64,000 nucleotides of DNA, from NCBI GenBank assembly GCA_002786025.1, contig NHNW01000076.1, forward strand, positions 62,001-126,000, read 5' to 3'. The notes beneath the pieces were generated by a model. The model searched no databases and was not told the DNA's origin. It worked only from the letters and a program-made list of their open reading frames with translations. The stretch is from Zasmidium citrigriseum. Taxonomy: Eukaryota > Ascomycota > Dothideomycetes > Mycosphaerellales > Mycosphaerellaceae. The translations under genes and the position numbers were made by a program. Positions 21,229-31,967 of this stretch are shown one piece after another. Every line of letters begins with the position of its first letter. Within the stretch, counting starts at the first letter, position 1.

Positions 21229-22118
21229 GGTTGCGCTGTAGATCGGCAGATGCTCCTCTGCGCCGTTCGGTGTATATGGTCCAGAGGGATGGTGTTGTTG
21301 ATGGACTGAAGTTGAGGCGATAGAGAAAAGCTGGATGCTGACTGGTCGAATAGGCGAACATCCAAAGGACCCACAAGACGGCTAGGGTAGTCAGGGCATG
21401 GGCAACGGTGTCATGGACCCCCTTTGGTCTTCCCGACTACATCTCTCGCCTGTATGATGACTACTCACCCAGGGCTCTTCGATTTCTCGATACTAGCCTC
21501 AACACGCCCGCGGCCGGCTGCGCGCCGCCCATCTGCCTTCCTGCAGCTTCTTGGGGGCCGAAGGATCAGTGAGGGCCCAGTAAGGGCGAGAAGAGACGGT
21601 GAAACTCGGCGGCGCAACCGTGGAGGCTATGGACATAGCCGACTTGTTTGCATGCCGGCCGCAGCTCTCTCTGCCGTGCCATTGATTGGCCCGGCGCAAT
21701 CGACCACAGAGATGCGCTGTAGTTGCGCCTCCGATCTATGCTTGATCCGGGCATCGCTCATGGGCTGTTGGTAAAAGAATAGAGAGCTGACTTTGAGTTC
21801 AGAGCTGGCTCTCGAAATGGGAACCCGTGGACATGCCACTTGCCTCTGCATCGTACCTAGGGAGCGCTCGCACGTTGCGATCCAGATGGCTGATGGCGCA
21901 GCGTCATTATTCAAAGCTGCCATTGTCCCTGGGCCATGTTCGGACGAAAGAGTTCGAGATTATAACAGTGTCCAGAACGAATCTCGCACGCAGCCTGACC
22001 TCTACATCGAAGCTCATCTGCTACAGCAAATCGAATCCTTAACCCAGTCTAGCCTCGAAAGTATCATCTTCAGGCGGCCCACTAGCTACAAGCCTTACCT
22101 CGCATTCGCCAAGCAGCA
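21229..22118. other. Divergent intergenic region between qutG and a transcription factor gene
   Basis: The 890 bases contain only short open frames without domains (for example 21424-21774). It must hold two promoters. I found no GGATAA half-site of the QutA consensus here. Confidence 0.45.
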
Positions 22119-24258
22119 ATGCTTGAGTTCGTGCATGTCAGCGGTGCGTCTGGAGGCAAAGATCTCCAGACGCGGAGGAAGGTCCGCTCGCAAGCAATGC
22201 GAGGTGAGTATGACATTTCGACGGAAGACTGTACATTCTCTAACGATGTTGTAGACTTCAGAAGGCGACAACGAGAAGAGCGCGAGGCTGGCAAAGGAGG
22301 AGCTAAGTCTCACGGCAAACGACTGTCTGTGCCATACAGTCGAAGCGTAAGCCCTGCATGGCCCGGGCGAGAGCGTGCAACATCGACCAGTTCGATATCG
22401 ACAGAAGCATCATCAACTCGGAGACAGTCATCACGCAGTGCCCCTAGTCCACGACCGATGCCATTCGTTTCACAGAAAGACGGCGAAGGTTCTTTCCAGG
22501 CCATGCAAATGTCGCAGCCAGCCGCGGTACCTTCATACGACATGGACGCGGTCGCCGCCATGGAAACTTGGCAGCTCGATCCAACATCAACTCAAACCGA
22601 CTCCCTGTCCGCCTACTGGCAGCCTAGCACCGCTCGAGAGTCATCACCGTCCACGACGACGCAAGATCCCGCTTGGCTCAACGAGTCTGACGAGTTCTTC
22701 GAATCGACCGCTCAGATATCGCAGATGCTCGGATTCTGCCGGTCGTGTGCGTCAGTCTCATGCGCTTCCAAGTAAAGCGAGAACAGATGCTGACATTGCA
22801 TTCTTAGATCTCCACTGGCTTCGTCCTGGTGTCGACACGAAGGTAAAATGGTTCCAGCCCGAATGGCATAACCGTGTGCTAACGATTTGATAGACTGCGG
22901 GCAAGATGCTTGGTCAAGCCTGGGATCAGAGCAAGGACCCGATGCTCCTAGCAGCGTGCTGTCTGGCTTCGGTTGGTCACCTTGATGCTGTTCAGCCACA
23001 TCGGCCGCCTGGGAATTACGGAGTGTACAAAGCGAGCGTGCTCCGTCACATTAGCAAGCGTATGCAGTCGCCCGACACAGCGACTTCTGACGAGACAGTG
23101 GGCGCTTTGGCATGCTTACTATCATTTGAGGTATGGATCATTGCTGTTGCAGCCTTTGACATCGTATTAACAAGTCGGCAGATGTCGAAAGGCAGCAGAG
23201 AAGCATTGACACATCTGCAAGGCCTCCAGAGCATCGTAGGTCTGAAAGGAGGCTTGGATCGTCTACGACTCAACGGTGTGCCCACCATGATCGAAACACT
23301 GGATCTGTTATTCGCCATCATGTACGACCTCCGTGAGCCGATGCTCACGGAGACCGTCAACGCCCAAAGTTCAAGTACTTCATCATCTCGTCTTCTTTCC
23401 GATGCCGAAGCGTTTCAACGCTTGACGCCAATTCTTGTCGCGGAGCAAGAAGACCTTCAACGATCCGAGCACGTCCTCTATGCAGACCAATTGGAAGCAA
23501 TCCCGACTCTCCTTCAAGATGCCACCGACTGCTTACAGAACGACGGCTTGCAAACCGATAATTCTGCTGATACGGCCATCGAGAAATTCAAAGCAGACAT
23601 CGTCGCATTCGGTCAAAAGAGCTGCGTTGAAGACCCACTAAACCCAGATGTTCTTCATCTTGGCCGGTGTTGCTACTTCACTTTCTCGACGCTCTTCAAT
23701 GTAACGGTTAACAAAGCGCCCCATCGGCATGCCAAGAACCAAAAGCTTGTGGAGCAGCTGTATGATGCCATTCAAAGAGTCAAGAATGGGACTTGGTCAT
23801 CGATACCATACCTACGGCTCTTCATCCTCTTGTCTGCGGCTGTGACAACCAGCACGCAGAGCATGAAAAGCTTCTTCAAAGCGGAGCTCGTCAGAAGCAT
23901 TTACCAGATGGGTACCGAGGAATGGCAACGGGTCAAAACTTTCATCCTTCGCTTCCTCGACATGAAGCAAGTACTGGAACGACCGGAACGCCGGACCAGC
24001 GCCCCCATCGACATGGACATCTCGAGTATGTTTCAAGTGGCACCAGAACCTTGGCATATACCACGATATACGACTTCCATCTCACTTGAGTCTGGTGGCA
24101 TGGACTATGGTCATGACCTTAGCGGAGCAGTCCGTGCCGGTGCACTTATCCCGGCAACACTGACGAAGACGCCATCGATTTCCACAACGGCTGCGGACTC
24201 TCTGCATCCTACTCCCTACGAGGAGAACATTGACCCGTTTTTGAGACTAGACTACTAG
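22119..24258 (+). CDS. Fungal transcription-factor-domain protein (DUF3468-like), no zinc cluster
   Basis: Probable nuclear regulator. I model five exons: 22119-22203, 22255-22746, 22808-22842, 22894-23130 and 23182-24258 (641 residues). The start MLEFVHVSG followed by RRKVRSQAMRDFRRRQRE is typical of a large ascomycete family with a C-terminal fungal-specific transcription factor domain; here that domain covers roughly residues 220-600 (LAACCLASVGHLDA, SREALTHLQGLQSIVGLKGG). There is no Cys-rich zinc cluster. The middle 130 residues are Ser/Thr/Gln-rich. The 51-base intron after LLSFE is in frame and easy to miss; the 35-base third exon is my least certain piece. Its position beside qutG suggests, but does not show, a role in the cluster. 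Confidence 0.72.
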
Positions 24259-24493
24259 TGTGGAACAGATATGTAATAGATATAGATACATGCTTGTAAG
24301 CTCTGGTGAGCGGTTGCTGCCATCCTGACCAGTTGTTCGATGCTCGAATCAGTCGACTAGTGCCGTAATCACATGTCAGTGCTGAAAGCTTAAACCGGTC
24401 AATCTTTACCCCGCCATTTGATTAGAACCTCATCAATCTCACCTCGCAACTTCTCTTCTTCAACCAAGCCATCCTCACCCACACCTCCGCGCC

Positions 24494-25567
24494 ATGTCGT
24501 CAAAAGACGCGCACCTCTACGGAGGGAAGCGGCAGCGGAACCTCCGCGGCGGGAAAGAGATCTCATCATCCACCACACTGTCCTTCACCTCGCAACTCAG
24601 CTCACTGATCAACTCCTCAAACACCGAAGATTCTTCGAAACCCTCCTCAGGCCGCTCAAAATCCAAGAAAGAGGACATCTTCGCAACCCACAACCGCAAC
24701 ACCGCAAAGCGCGCGAAACGCGACCTCGAGCCAGACAATGCGCGCACTTTCGAGCAGAAGCACACCACGAATGGCGAAGCTCTGGATAAAATGGCATGGG
24801 AGAGGAGTAAGCGCAAGATGGAGGAGAAGGCGAGGCTCTACGCTGCGATGAAGAGGGGAGACATTGAAGATGAGGATGAGCGGTATGCGGTGGATTTTGA
24901 CGCGAAGTGGACAGAGGCACAAGGGGAAGAGGAAGACTTAGATGAGGAAGATTACGATGATGGAGACGCTGAACAAGTGGAATACCTGGATGAATTTGGT
25001 AGGACACGGACGGGCACGAAGCTGGATGCTCTACGGGCCAAGCAGCAGATTGCGTTGATGACGGGGGATAATCCCTTCGCGGCACGACCTGCTGCTCCCG
25101 CGAATGTAATTTATGGCGACACGATCCAGCATGAAGCCTTTGATCCCGATGAGCCACGGGCAGCTCAGATGGAGGAGTTAGCAAAAAAGAGAGACAAGAG
25201 CTTGACACCACCGCCCGATGAGCATTTCGACAGCAACAAGGAGATCAGAACGAAAGGTACGGGCTTCTTCCAATTCTCTGCGGATGCAGAAGAGAGGAAG
25301 CAGCAGATGGAGAATTTGGAGAAAGAGCGCGCGGAGACTGAGAGGAGGAGGAAGGAGCGGGATGGGAAGATGAGTGAGAGGAAGGCGCAGATTGAGGCGA
25401 GGAGGGATGAGATTCGGATGAAGAAGGCGAAGAGGAAGGCTGAGGAGTTTCTGGCGGATTTGGGCGCTCAGATGAGTGCTAAGAGTGGTGGAGTAGAAGA
25501 GAATACTGGGACTGACATGACGGATCGCATAGAGGCTGCCATCCGGCGCGAAGAGGATGAGACCTGA
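24494..25567 (+). CDS. CCDC174-family coiled-coil protein (DUF4078)
   Basis: Nuclear protein related to human CCDC174, which associates with splicing or exon-junction factors. One exon encodes 357 residues. The N-terminus is basic and Ser-rich (MSSKDAHLYGGKRQRN), the middle is acidic (EEEDLDEEDYDDGDAEQ), and the family signature EYLDEFGRTRTGT lies at about 164-176. GTGFFQFSADAEERKQQMENL and a long Glu/Arg/Lys coiled coil (about 260-320) follow. The reading frame is intact and nothing links it to the neighbouring quinate genes. The assignment rests on the FGRTR block and the overall architecture. Confidence 0.8.
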   Translation: MSSKDAHLYGGKRQRNLRGGKEISSSTTLSFTSQLSSLINSSNTEDSSKPSSGRSKSKKEDIFATHNRNTAKRAKRDLEPDNARTFEQKHTTNGEALDKMAWERSKRKMEEKARLYAAMKRGDIEDEDERYAVDFDAKWTEAQGEEEDLDEEDYDDGDAEQVEYLDEFGRTRTGTKLDALRAKQQIALMTGDNPFAARPAAPANVIYGDTIQHEAFDPDEPRAAQMEELAKKRDKSLTPPPDEHFDSNKEIRTKGTGFFQFSADAEERKQQMENLEKERAETERRRKERDGKMSERKAQIEARRDEIRMKKAKRKAEEFLADLGAQMSAKSGGVEENTGTDMTDRIEAAIRREEDET

Positions 25568-25623
25568 GTTTGTGGTGGATGAGATTGCCTTACAACTAAT
25601 GCCTGGACGGGACTGTGACTCTA

Positions 25624-27327
25624 TCAGTCTATCTCTATGGCAACTCTACTGCCTTTTGCCCGGTCGACACACGCCATCATGACATCCGGACGCTCATGCG
25701 CATTAACAGTACTGTTATAGATCGCCTCTCCTCCACACAGGGCTACCTTGCAAATACCACAACCTCCACTCTGGCAGCTTGACATGACATCAAAGCCAGC
25801 ATCATTGAGCACCCGCAAGAGTGATCTATCTGCTGGAACTTCGAGTAGGACTTTGCGATCCGACTCGGTGTCACATACCTCGACCTGGAAAGGATCCCCG
25901 AGAATTTGTCCTTCGCTGGCAGCATTTCCGAAGCTCTCAAAGTGCACGAGATGCTCTGGATAGCCTAGCTGTTCGGTGAGAGTCTGGCATTCGTGCATCA
26001 TATTCGAGGGCCCGCAGCAAAATATCCGAGAATCGGAAGTGCCCTCTTGATCTGGCTTGGGCACGATCGAGGCGATGTTGAGCCTCTTGCCATCAGACTT
26101 GGAATAGAAGGTTGTCTTATCTCGAGGCAGGACATCCTTGTACGCGGCATCATCAACACTTCGAACAGCGTAGTGGACCTCGTACTTCAGGCCTTGCTTC
26201 TCCCAGGTCTGCATCGCAGGCAAAAAGGCTGTCACTCCAATACCACCAATGATGGCGATGCGGTTTTCGATGGTCTGGTCTCCAGCACACCGCTCCTCAT
26301 GCTCCACCGCAACAGGATCCATCCCAGGCCCCATCTTAATCTCATCACCAACCTTCAACTCCTCATGAAGAAACTCCGACCCTCCCCTTGACCTCTCATC
26401 CAACGCCACCCCCAACGTAAACCTCTCCAAGTCCCCCTCTACAATCGAATAACACCTCGAGATATTTCTCTCCGGCCCAAAAGATATCCGCGCGTACGCA
26501 TAAGGCCGGAATACCGGGTTCTTAATCCTCGTCCCAGGATCTTTCAACGCAAACGTCAACTGCCTCACCCTACTCGTAACATACTCCGCCTCAACAAGCG
26601 TATACGTCCTCGTGGCAGCTTCCAACCTCTTCCCCGCCAAATCAACAAAATACTTCGACAAAGCCTTCAGCTCCATACACTCCTCATACAGCGCCGGGTC
26701 GACATTCCTCCCATGACAAACCCTCACAACATTCATCACACTCCAACACGGATTCGGGCGTTCGACCAGCTCCATCACATCCCCCATTTGAATGAAGCCT
26801 GGTCGAAGGACCCGAAAATTCCACCCTACTCTCCCGGTTTTGGAGATTCGGGGCAGGGCTCGCGACCACTGAAATCGTGCATTCAATTTATAACAGGGGT
26901 TGCGGGGTTCGCTGACTTCCATCAACAAACCGGTCTCTTTGGAGCCGACGCAGAAGATGTCGCCGATGCAGACGTTTTCTTCTGTTAGGTTTGTAGCGAC
27001 GAGGTTTTCGCCGAAGCCGCCGGGTTGGAATAGATGCGCCAGATCGGGTTTCTCTTTTTGCCAGGTCAGGTAATTCTTGGATGCATACTGATGGACGGCG
27101 CGGTCAGGTTCGCGGTGGGCGGGATATTGGTGTTGGTCGCCTGTGAGGCCGGAGTGGGAGACGTAGATTGGTCTCTCTTGGAGCTGTTTGTTGATGGCAG
27201 ACTGGAGTTTTTGGGGACCCAAGTTGCCTACTTTGCCAGTGCGGACTTGGAGGATGGGGTCTGGCTTTGGGATGGGGGCCGGAGAGAGGGAGGTGAGGGG
27301 GGCTTTGAGGTTTGGGGTTGAGGACAT
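25624..27327 (-). CDS. MOSC domain fused to flavin reductase and 2Fe-2S ferredoxin
   Basis: A one-chain redox protein of 567 residues in a single exon. Residues about 25-215 are a MOSC domain of the YiiM type, with GGFGENL and EVSEPRNPCYKLNARF, whose C145 is at the place of the molybdenum-cofactor ligand. Residues about 235-470 are a phthalate-dioxygenase-reductase-like unit: SRCYSIVEG binds the flavin, IIGGIGVTAFLPAM the pyridine nucleotide, and FCCGPSNMM closes the domain. The C-terminus is a plant-type ferredoxin with C518, C523, C526 and C553 (CQSGGCGICKVALC). The natural electron path is NAD(P)H to flavin to 2Fe-2S to molybdenum. Bacterial YiiM detoxifies N-hydroxylated base analogues using separate reductases; here the parts are joined. 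The substrate is unknown. Confidence 0.88.
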   Translation of the reverse strand: MSSTPNLKAPLTSLSPAPIPKPDPILQVRTGKVGNLGPQKLQSAINKQLQERPIYVSHSGLTGDQHQYPAHREPDRAVHQYASKNYLTWQKEKPDLAHLFQPGGFGENLVATNLTEENVCIGDIFCVGSKETGLLMEVSEPRNPCYKLNARFQWSRALPRISKTGRVGWNFRVLRPGFIQMGDVMELVERPNPCWSVMNVVRVCHGRNVDPALYEECMELKALSKYFVDLAGKRLEAATRTYTLVEAEYVTSRVRQLTFALKDPGTRIKNPVFRPYAYARISFGPERNISRCYSIVEGDLERFTLGVALDERSRGGSEFLHEELKVGDEIKMGPGMDPVAVEHEERCAGDQTIENRIAIIGGIGVTAFLPAMQTWEKQGLKYEVHYAVRSVDDAAYKDVLPRDKTTFYSKSDGKRLNIASIVPKPDQEGTSDSRIFCCGPSNMMHECQTLTEQLGYPEHLVHFESFGNAASEGQILGDPFQVEVCDTESDRKVLLEVPADRSLLRVLNDAGFDVMSSCQSGGCGICKVALCGGEAIYNSTVNAHERPDVMMACVDRAKGSRVAIEID

Positions 27328-27679
27328 TTTGGTGATGGGTTGGAGGTCGGGATGAACAAGAATGCTATCCGACGACAGATATCGAAACGGAGGTAGTTCG
27401 CAGTGACTGATACAATGCTAGTATTCCTTCGCTCGGCTCCGGGCGAGTTGGCAGCGTCGTAACCATTTCTCGCAGATTGAAGTCTTTTTCGCTTCCAATC
27501 CGAACAATTGCAGGGAGCGAAGTGAGTAGTATCAGACACTTGAAATGCAGTAGCTCGCTCTACCTGCCCACGGTCCCCACTTTTCGCCACTTTTGCATGC
27601 ACGGGCCGGCTAGATGAACGATAGGATTCCCAATACAGCAGTAACCGGAGCGCAATATGTGCCGAGTATGGCGTAGCTC
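27328..27679. other. Intergenic gap upstream of the MOSC fusion gene
   Basis: These 352 bases lie between two genes transcribed leftward and probably hold the MOSC-fusion promoter. No distinct motif is visible. Confidence 0.4.
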
Positions 27680-29098
27680 TCAATCATCGTCACATTTCTC
27701 ATCTGCCTCAACACTATCTTCACGAAGTCTCAACTCCTGATTTCGACCTTCATCATCTGTCACAACCTCCAATCCCACAACCTCATCCCCCAAATCCCCA
27801 CCCACAACACCCCCGGCCTCAAAAACCGTCTTCCTCACCTCACACAAAACCTCCTCCGCAGAAGCAAACTTCCCCATCAAAACATCCACAATCACATCTC
27901 CTAATTTGCTTTTCTCTAGGCGTCGAAAACCGATTAATTGGCCTCGATATCGACATGCAGTTCTCCAGCGTTGGGAGATTGGATCCGTGACTTCCGTTGC
28001 AGGTGTCTGGGAGTCCTTGTGGAAACGGAGAAAGTCCCCGTCGCCGCCTGTCATCCAGCGGAAGACGATGACGGCCCAGTCGACTAGATCGGCTTTGATG
28101 CAGCCGAAGCGTTCTCGACTTTGACAGTCCTCCCAATCCTCATCTGGCAACGGCTCGCCGGTTAGATCGTGCCACGGGGAGTCAGTGTGGATTTCGTAGA
28201 GCGCCAGAGAAACATTTCTTGCCTGGCATCCTGCCCCAAGTAAACAGGCGATGGCGATGGAGAAGTCCTCCCTGATCCAGAGCGCCTCCTCGTCAAAAGA
28301 GCCCATGTACACGCCCCGACTGTGCAGAAAGGATAGGCCGGTTAGTAGCTGCATCGCCGACCTCCAATACAACCTCAAGAACTCTCCCTCTCCTTTCGAC
28401 TTCGGTATGGGCATGGGACCGGGTCTCAACCTCTGCAAAAGCAGAAACCCCTGAGGCTTCAGAGTCCCGTGGTAATGCACGATTCTTGGATGAGATCTCA
28501 CTCCATCACCTCGATCGAACAGCCACTTATAGACCTTCTTCGTCTCCTCCAGCCTCCCTCTCGGATCTTCGTCCGGTCTGTAAGCGATCTCATTGTAGAC
28601 AACTTCGCCCGTGATTGGGTTATCGTACATGAAATGCTCGGGAAAGACGATGATGCTGTCGCCATCTTCGTGGCCAACGAATTCAAAGCGCTGGCAGAAG
28701 CCGTCGTAGTCTCTTCTGTTCCGACCAGCAGCCCAGGGCACTGCGTTTGAGTATTCGCTAAGATAGAGGTCGTAGCCAATGGGGGCGATGGGGTCTGGGT
28801 CAGGACCGGCTTCGAGGTCAGAGGCGGTGTCAACGCTATCTCGCTTGAGAGGAGGCTTGGTGGTAAGTAAGCTGCGGATTAAGGTGAGCATGCTGTAGAA
28901 CGCATCTGTGTCTCGATGCACAATGGGGGCGAAGTGCTTTTGTTCATCTTCCCGCCCTGCTGCCTGAGCTCTTAGGCACCTAGCGTGCGGTAGGATTCTC
29001 GTAATTGACTTCGCCACGGGCTTGTTTGGAACGTGGCGCGAACTTGCGAAGATAGGAAATACTGATAGGGCTGAGGGAATGAACAAGTGTCTACTCAT
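27680..29098 (-). CDS. Protein-kinase-like (probable pseudokinase) hypothetical protein
   Basis: Single-exon frame of 472 residues from the ATG at 29098; the ATG at 28891 (MLTLIRSLL) gives 403 residues and may be the true start, because the first 69 residues are basic and without pattern, although they could also be a targeting sequence. The C-terminal 250 residues follow a protein-kinase plan: a hinge-like LLLQRLRPGPMP, helix E LLTGLSFLHSRGVYMGSFDEEALWI where the catalytic loop HRDxxxxN should be, and DWAVIVFRWMTGG resembling the helix F block. The HRD Asp and Asn are replaced (MGSFDEEA) and no DFG or VAIK is evident, so catalysis is unlikely. The tail is acidic. Confidence 0.6.
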   Translation of the reverse strand: MSRHLFIPSALSVFPIFASSRHVPNKPVAKSITRILPHARCLRAQAAGREDEQKHFAPIVHRDTDAFYSMLTLIRSLLTTKPPLKRDSVDTASDLEAGPDPDPIAPIGYDLYLSEYSNAVPWAAGRNRRDYDGFCQRFEFVGHEDGDSIIVFPEHFMYDNPITGEVVYNEIAYRPDEDPRGRLEETKKVYKWLFDRGDGVRSHPRIVHYHGTLKPQGFLLLQRLRPGPMPIPKSKGEGEFLRLYWRSAMQLLTGLSFLHSRGVYMGSFDEEALWIREDFSIAIACLLGAGCQARNVSLALYEIHTDSPWHDLTGEPLPDEDWEDCQSRERFGCIKADLVDWAVIVFRWMTGGDGDFLRFHKDSQTPATEVTDPISQRWRTACRYRGQLIGFRRLEKSKLGDVIVDVLMGKFASAEEVLCEVRKTVFEAGGVVGGDLGDEVVGLEVVTDDEGRNQELRLREDSVEADEKCDDD

Positions 29099-29293
29099 CG
29101 TTGAGCGTCGAGCTCTCAGGGCTGTGTCTATTGCTGATCATCTGATCAGCGAGGCGCTTCCCAGCCTTCAAGCAGCCATCCCATTCCGATCCTGTGAGGT
29201 GTGCTCGATGCGCCGGCTATCCATCTGCAAACGCCTGATCCGTTGGTCTTTAATGTGGTCGTGAAGTCGTGAAAGTCGTATGCGAGGACGTTT

Positions 29294-30429
29294 CTAGAGG
29301 TCCTTCTTCGGGTTGACGGCGCTGTCTTTCTCGCCGTAGTTGCCTGCCCAGAAGCTTAGTAAATTGAGACAGACATTCCATCGATTGACATAACTTACCC
29401 CAAATCCAATTGCTCCAGCCGGCGCCCTCTTTGCCTGAAGTTGCACGAGGTTGGTCGGCCGGAGGTGGAGGCTTGAAATGCTCGGGATCGGGCATGGGCT
29501 CGTAAGCCAGGTCTTCAAACTCAGACTCTGACCGAGAGCGTTCCATGTATGGCTCCGGAGGTGCGAGATAGGACTTCCGACTCGATGGTGCGCGAGGTGT
29601 GGAAGAACGTGGTTGCATTCCCGTCGTGGCAGCATCTGGGGCATGGAAAGCCTCTGCATCGAATGCTTGAAGCAGTGTTCGAAGTCTCTCCCGCTGAGTG
29701 TTTACAAAATCAGTCCGCTCCTCGCCTGCGAGGTTGGGTGGAATCAGAGTGCCTGAAGCTGCCAGATCGCGTGCCTGCTCGGTGGTTGTTGTAGAATCAC
29801 CGTAGGTGGTTTGCTGAAGCGCCTTTCCGATCAAGCTGAAGACATCGGTCGTACCAGCAGCAGCAAGCCCGTCTCTGGCACTTGGCATCGCAAAGCGGTT
29901 GAAGAGTTGTGTCGTATAGCTGACGTTCCGACTGGGTGGTGGGGTGGGTCTCCGCGGCTCATGACCAAAGATCTGCACACGCACATATTCGATCGCTCTC
30001 TTGATGGCATCCATGCCGGCTGCTTTGCCCTTGGCGTGCGCATCGCTGATGAGGCGATCGATCTGCCGCTCGTGCTCTTCTAAGAATGGGTGGATGTGCT
30101 CTTTGTAGATGAAGACGCTGCCTTGCTGGCCTGGCAGGACGAGGTAGAGGTGGACGCCGAAGCGGATCCAGCTGTAGAATGGAACCCAGCCAAGGATGAA
30201 GTAGAACTGATTCTCAACGACGAGGAGGAGCGAGAGAGTAGTCCAGTACATCAGCCATGGTGCGAGTAGGGCTGGGTCGGAGGTTCGCAGGGCTTTGTAG
30301 GAGAAGAAGACGGGGAGGAGGACGGAGGTGATGGAGCTGGACAGCCTGTTAGCGGCAACATCCAACCAGTCGTTTATCGGTTGCGAGAGGTTGTACGTAC
30401 GTGAGGATATCGGCGATAAAGCCAAACAT
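29294..30429 (-). CDS. REEP/Yop1 (TB2/DP1/HVA22) ER-shaping protein
   Basis: Membrane-bending protein of the tubular endoplasmic reticulum. Three exons on the minus strand, 30401-30429, 29399-30345 and 29294-29343, give 341 residues. Splicing the 29-base first exon produces MFGFIADILTLSSSITSVLLPVFFSYKAL, the expected N-terminus, and the last exon ends in NYGEKDSAVNPKKDL. The TB2/DP1/HVA22 domain (about 10-120) has hairpin membrane segments (LMYWTTLSLLLVVENQFYFI, VPFYSWIRFGVHLYLVLPGQ) and ends in the amphipathic helix region. The long hydrophilic tail, rich in Pro and Ser, makes it closer in length to REEP3/4-like fungal proteins than to the short Yop1. Confidence 0.9.
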
Positions 30430-30962
30430 GATGCCGTTTGCTCGCGTGACCCGGCGGTGGTGGTTGGGCGGAAGAGGAGAAGCGAAAGCCGGTCGCAAGC
30501 CAATGCGAGGGCCGGTGGAGAAGTAGGCGACGACAAGAGGACAGGTAAGGCGGTGGAGGAAGAGAGGCGAGGTGTTGTCGAGCGGCAGCCGGTGCCTGAG
30601 TGTCGTTTGGGTCAAAGGTCCAAAGGTCACGCCCGCCAGACCCTTTGATCAAGCAGCGCCCCACTTATTCCTTATCTAATCGCACTAGCGCAAACTGAGT
30701 CAAGTGAAAGCTTCCGCACGCCTCATCCGCATGATCTGAACTCAATAACCTCCGGGACACAAGATATGCTGTACTACCGAGCACAGTAACAAAGCCATCA
30801 GATGCGGTCCCCTAGACACGGCCGAGGATGCGCGAGGTGACTCAACGTCGCTCACCACTTGGATGAAGAGCAACATCTCGACAACACCCAAACAGCCGCA
30901 AGAACACCGTAAACATCCATCACCGATCTTAAAAGCCCAGCAAGAAAGAATCTGCCATCAAG
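30430..30962. other. Divergent intergenic region between REEP and NRDE genes
   Basis: The 533 bases between two divergent genes hold their promoters. No coding frame with a recognisable product and no RNA gene is visible. Confidence 0.45.
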
Positions 30963-31967
30963 ATGTGCATCTCGGTCCTCTCCACAGCCCATCCGGACTA
31001 TCCCTTCGTCCTGGTCAGCAACAGAGATGAGTTCATCAACCGCCCAACTTTACGCGCCAACTGGTGGGATCCGCCCAACTCCCATGTTCTCGGAGGTCGA
31101 GACACCAAACGTCAGGAACGTGGAACATGGCTAGGCATCACAAAACAAGGCCGCATTGCTATTCTGACCAACTTTCGAGAGAAGGGCGATACTCATATGG
31201 ACATGAGTAAAAGCCGTGGTCGTATACCGAACTCTTTCCTTACTGTACCGCCGGGGTCCGATGAGTCGGATGAGGAGTTCGTCAAGAGATTGATGAGCTT
31301 TGGCATCCACGATGTGGGTGGATTTACCATGCTCTTTGGACAGCTTCGGGCGCCCAAGCCCCATGAAAATGGCACGACCAATGGAGCTGTCGCCAATGGC
31401 ACCGCGAGTGATCATGCTCAGATGCCCGGCTTGGCCCTTGTCTCCAATCGAACGGAGTCTACCAAAGATCTCAAACGCATAGCGACCAAGCTAGGAGAGA
31501 CATATGCCGTCAGCAACAGTCATTTCGGAGATCTGACCTGGCCCAAAGTTGTCAATGGTGAGCAACTTCTCAAGCAGGCCATCGATGCCAGCATCACCCA
31601 CGGAGAGGCAGAAGAACAGTTTATCGAGCACCTGTTTGGCATACTGTGCCAAGATGCCTTGCCAACACGCAGAAAGGATGAAGCTTGGGACGACTACGTC
31701 TTTCACATGCGGAATTCGATCATGATCCCACCGGCGAAGGGGGCCGTTGCTGAAGGCCTCACTTCGGCAGAAGGCACCAATACTCCAACGCCAGATACAG
31801 CGTCTCTTGGCAAAGAGGCTTATGGAACGACGAAGCAGACCGTCATACTGGTCAGCAAGGAGGGAAGGGTGACGTTCGTTGAGCGGACGTTGTTTGAGGA
31901 TGGTAAGGAGGTTGCCTCGGGGGATAGAGATCGAAGGATCGAATTCGACATCGAAGGCTGGCAATAG
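30963..31967 (+). CDS. NRDE family protein, TANGO2 homologue
   Basis: Homologue of TANGO2 (transport and Golgi organisation 2), a conserved Ntn-hydrolase-like family linked to heme or lipid handling in other eukaryotes. One exon encodes 334 residues. The defining motif SNRDEF is at 19-24, right after the conserved start MCISVLSTAHPDYPFVLV, where Cys2 is the possible N-terminal nucleophile. NWWDPPNSHVLGGRD, GTWLGIT and GLALVSNRTE match the family. An Asn/Gly/Thr-rich insert near 130-150 is unusual but common in fungi. It is transcribed in the same direction as the homoserine dehydrogenase that follows. Confidence 0.9.
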   Translation: MCISVLSTAHPDYPFVLVSNRDEFINRPTLRANWWDPPNSHVLGGRDTKRQERGTWLGITKQGRIAILTNFREKGDTHMDMSKSRGRIPNSFLTVPPGSDESDEEFVKRLMSFGIHDVGGFTMLFGQLRAPKPHENGTTNGAVANGTASDHAQMPGLALVSNRTESTKDLKRIATKLGETYAVSNSHFGDLTWPKVVNGEQLLKQAIDASITHGEAEEQFIEHLFGILCQDALPTRRKDEAWDDYVFHMRNSIMIPPAKGAVAEGLTSAEGTNTPTPDTASLGKEAYGTTKQTVILVSKEGRVTFVERTLFEDGKEVASGDRDRRIEFDIEGWQ

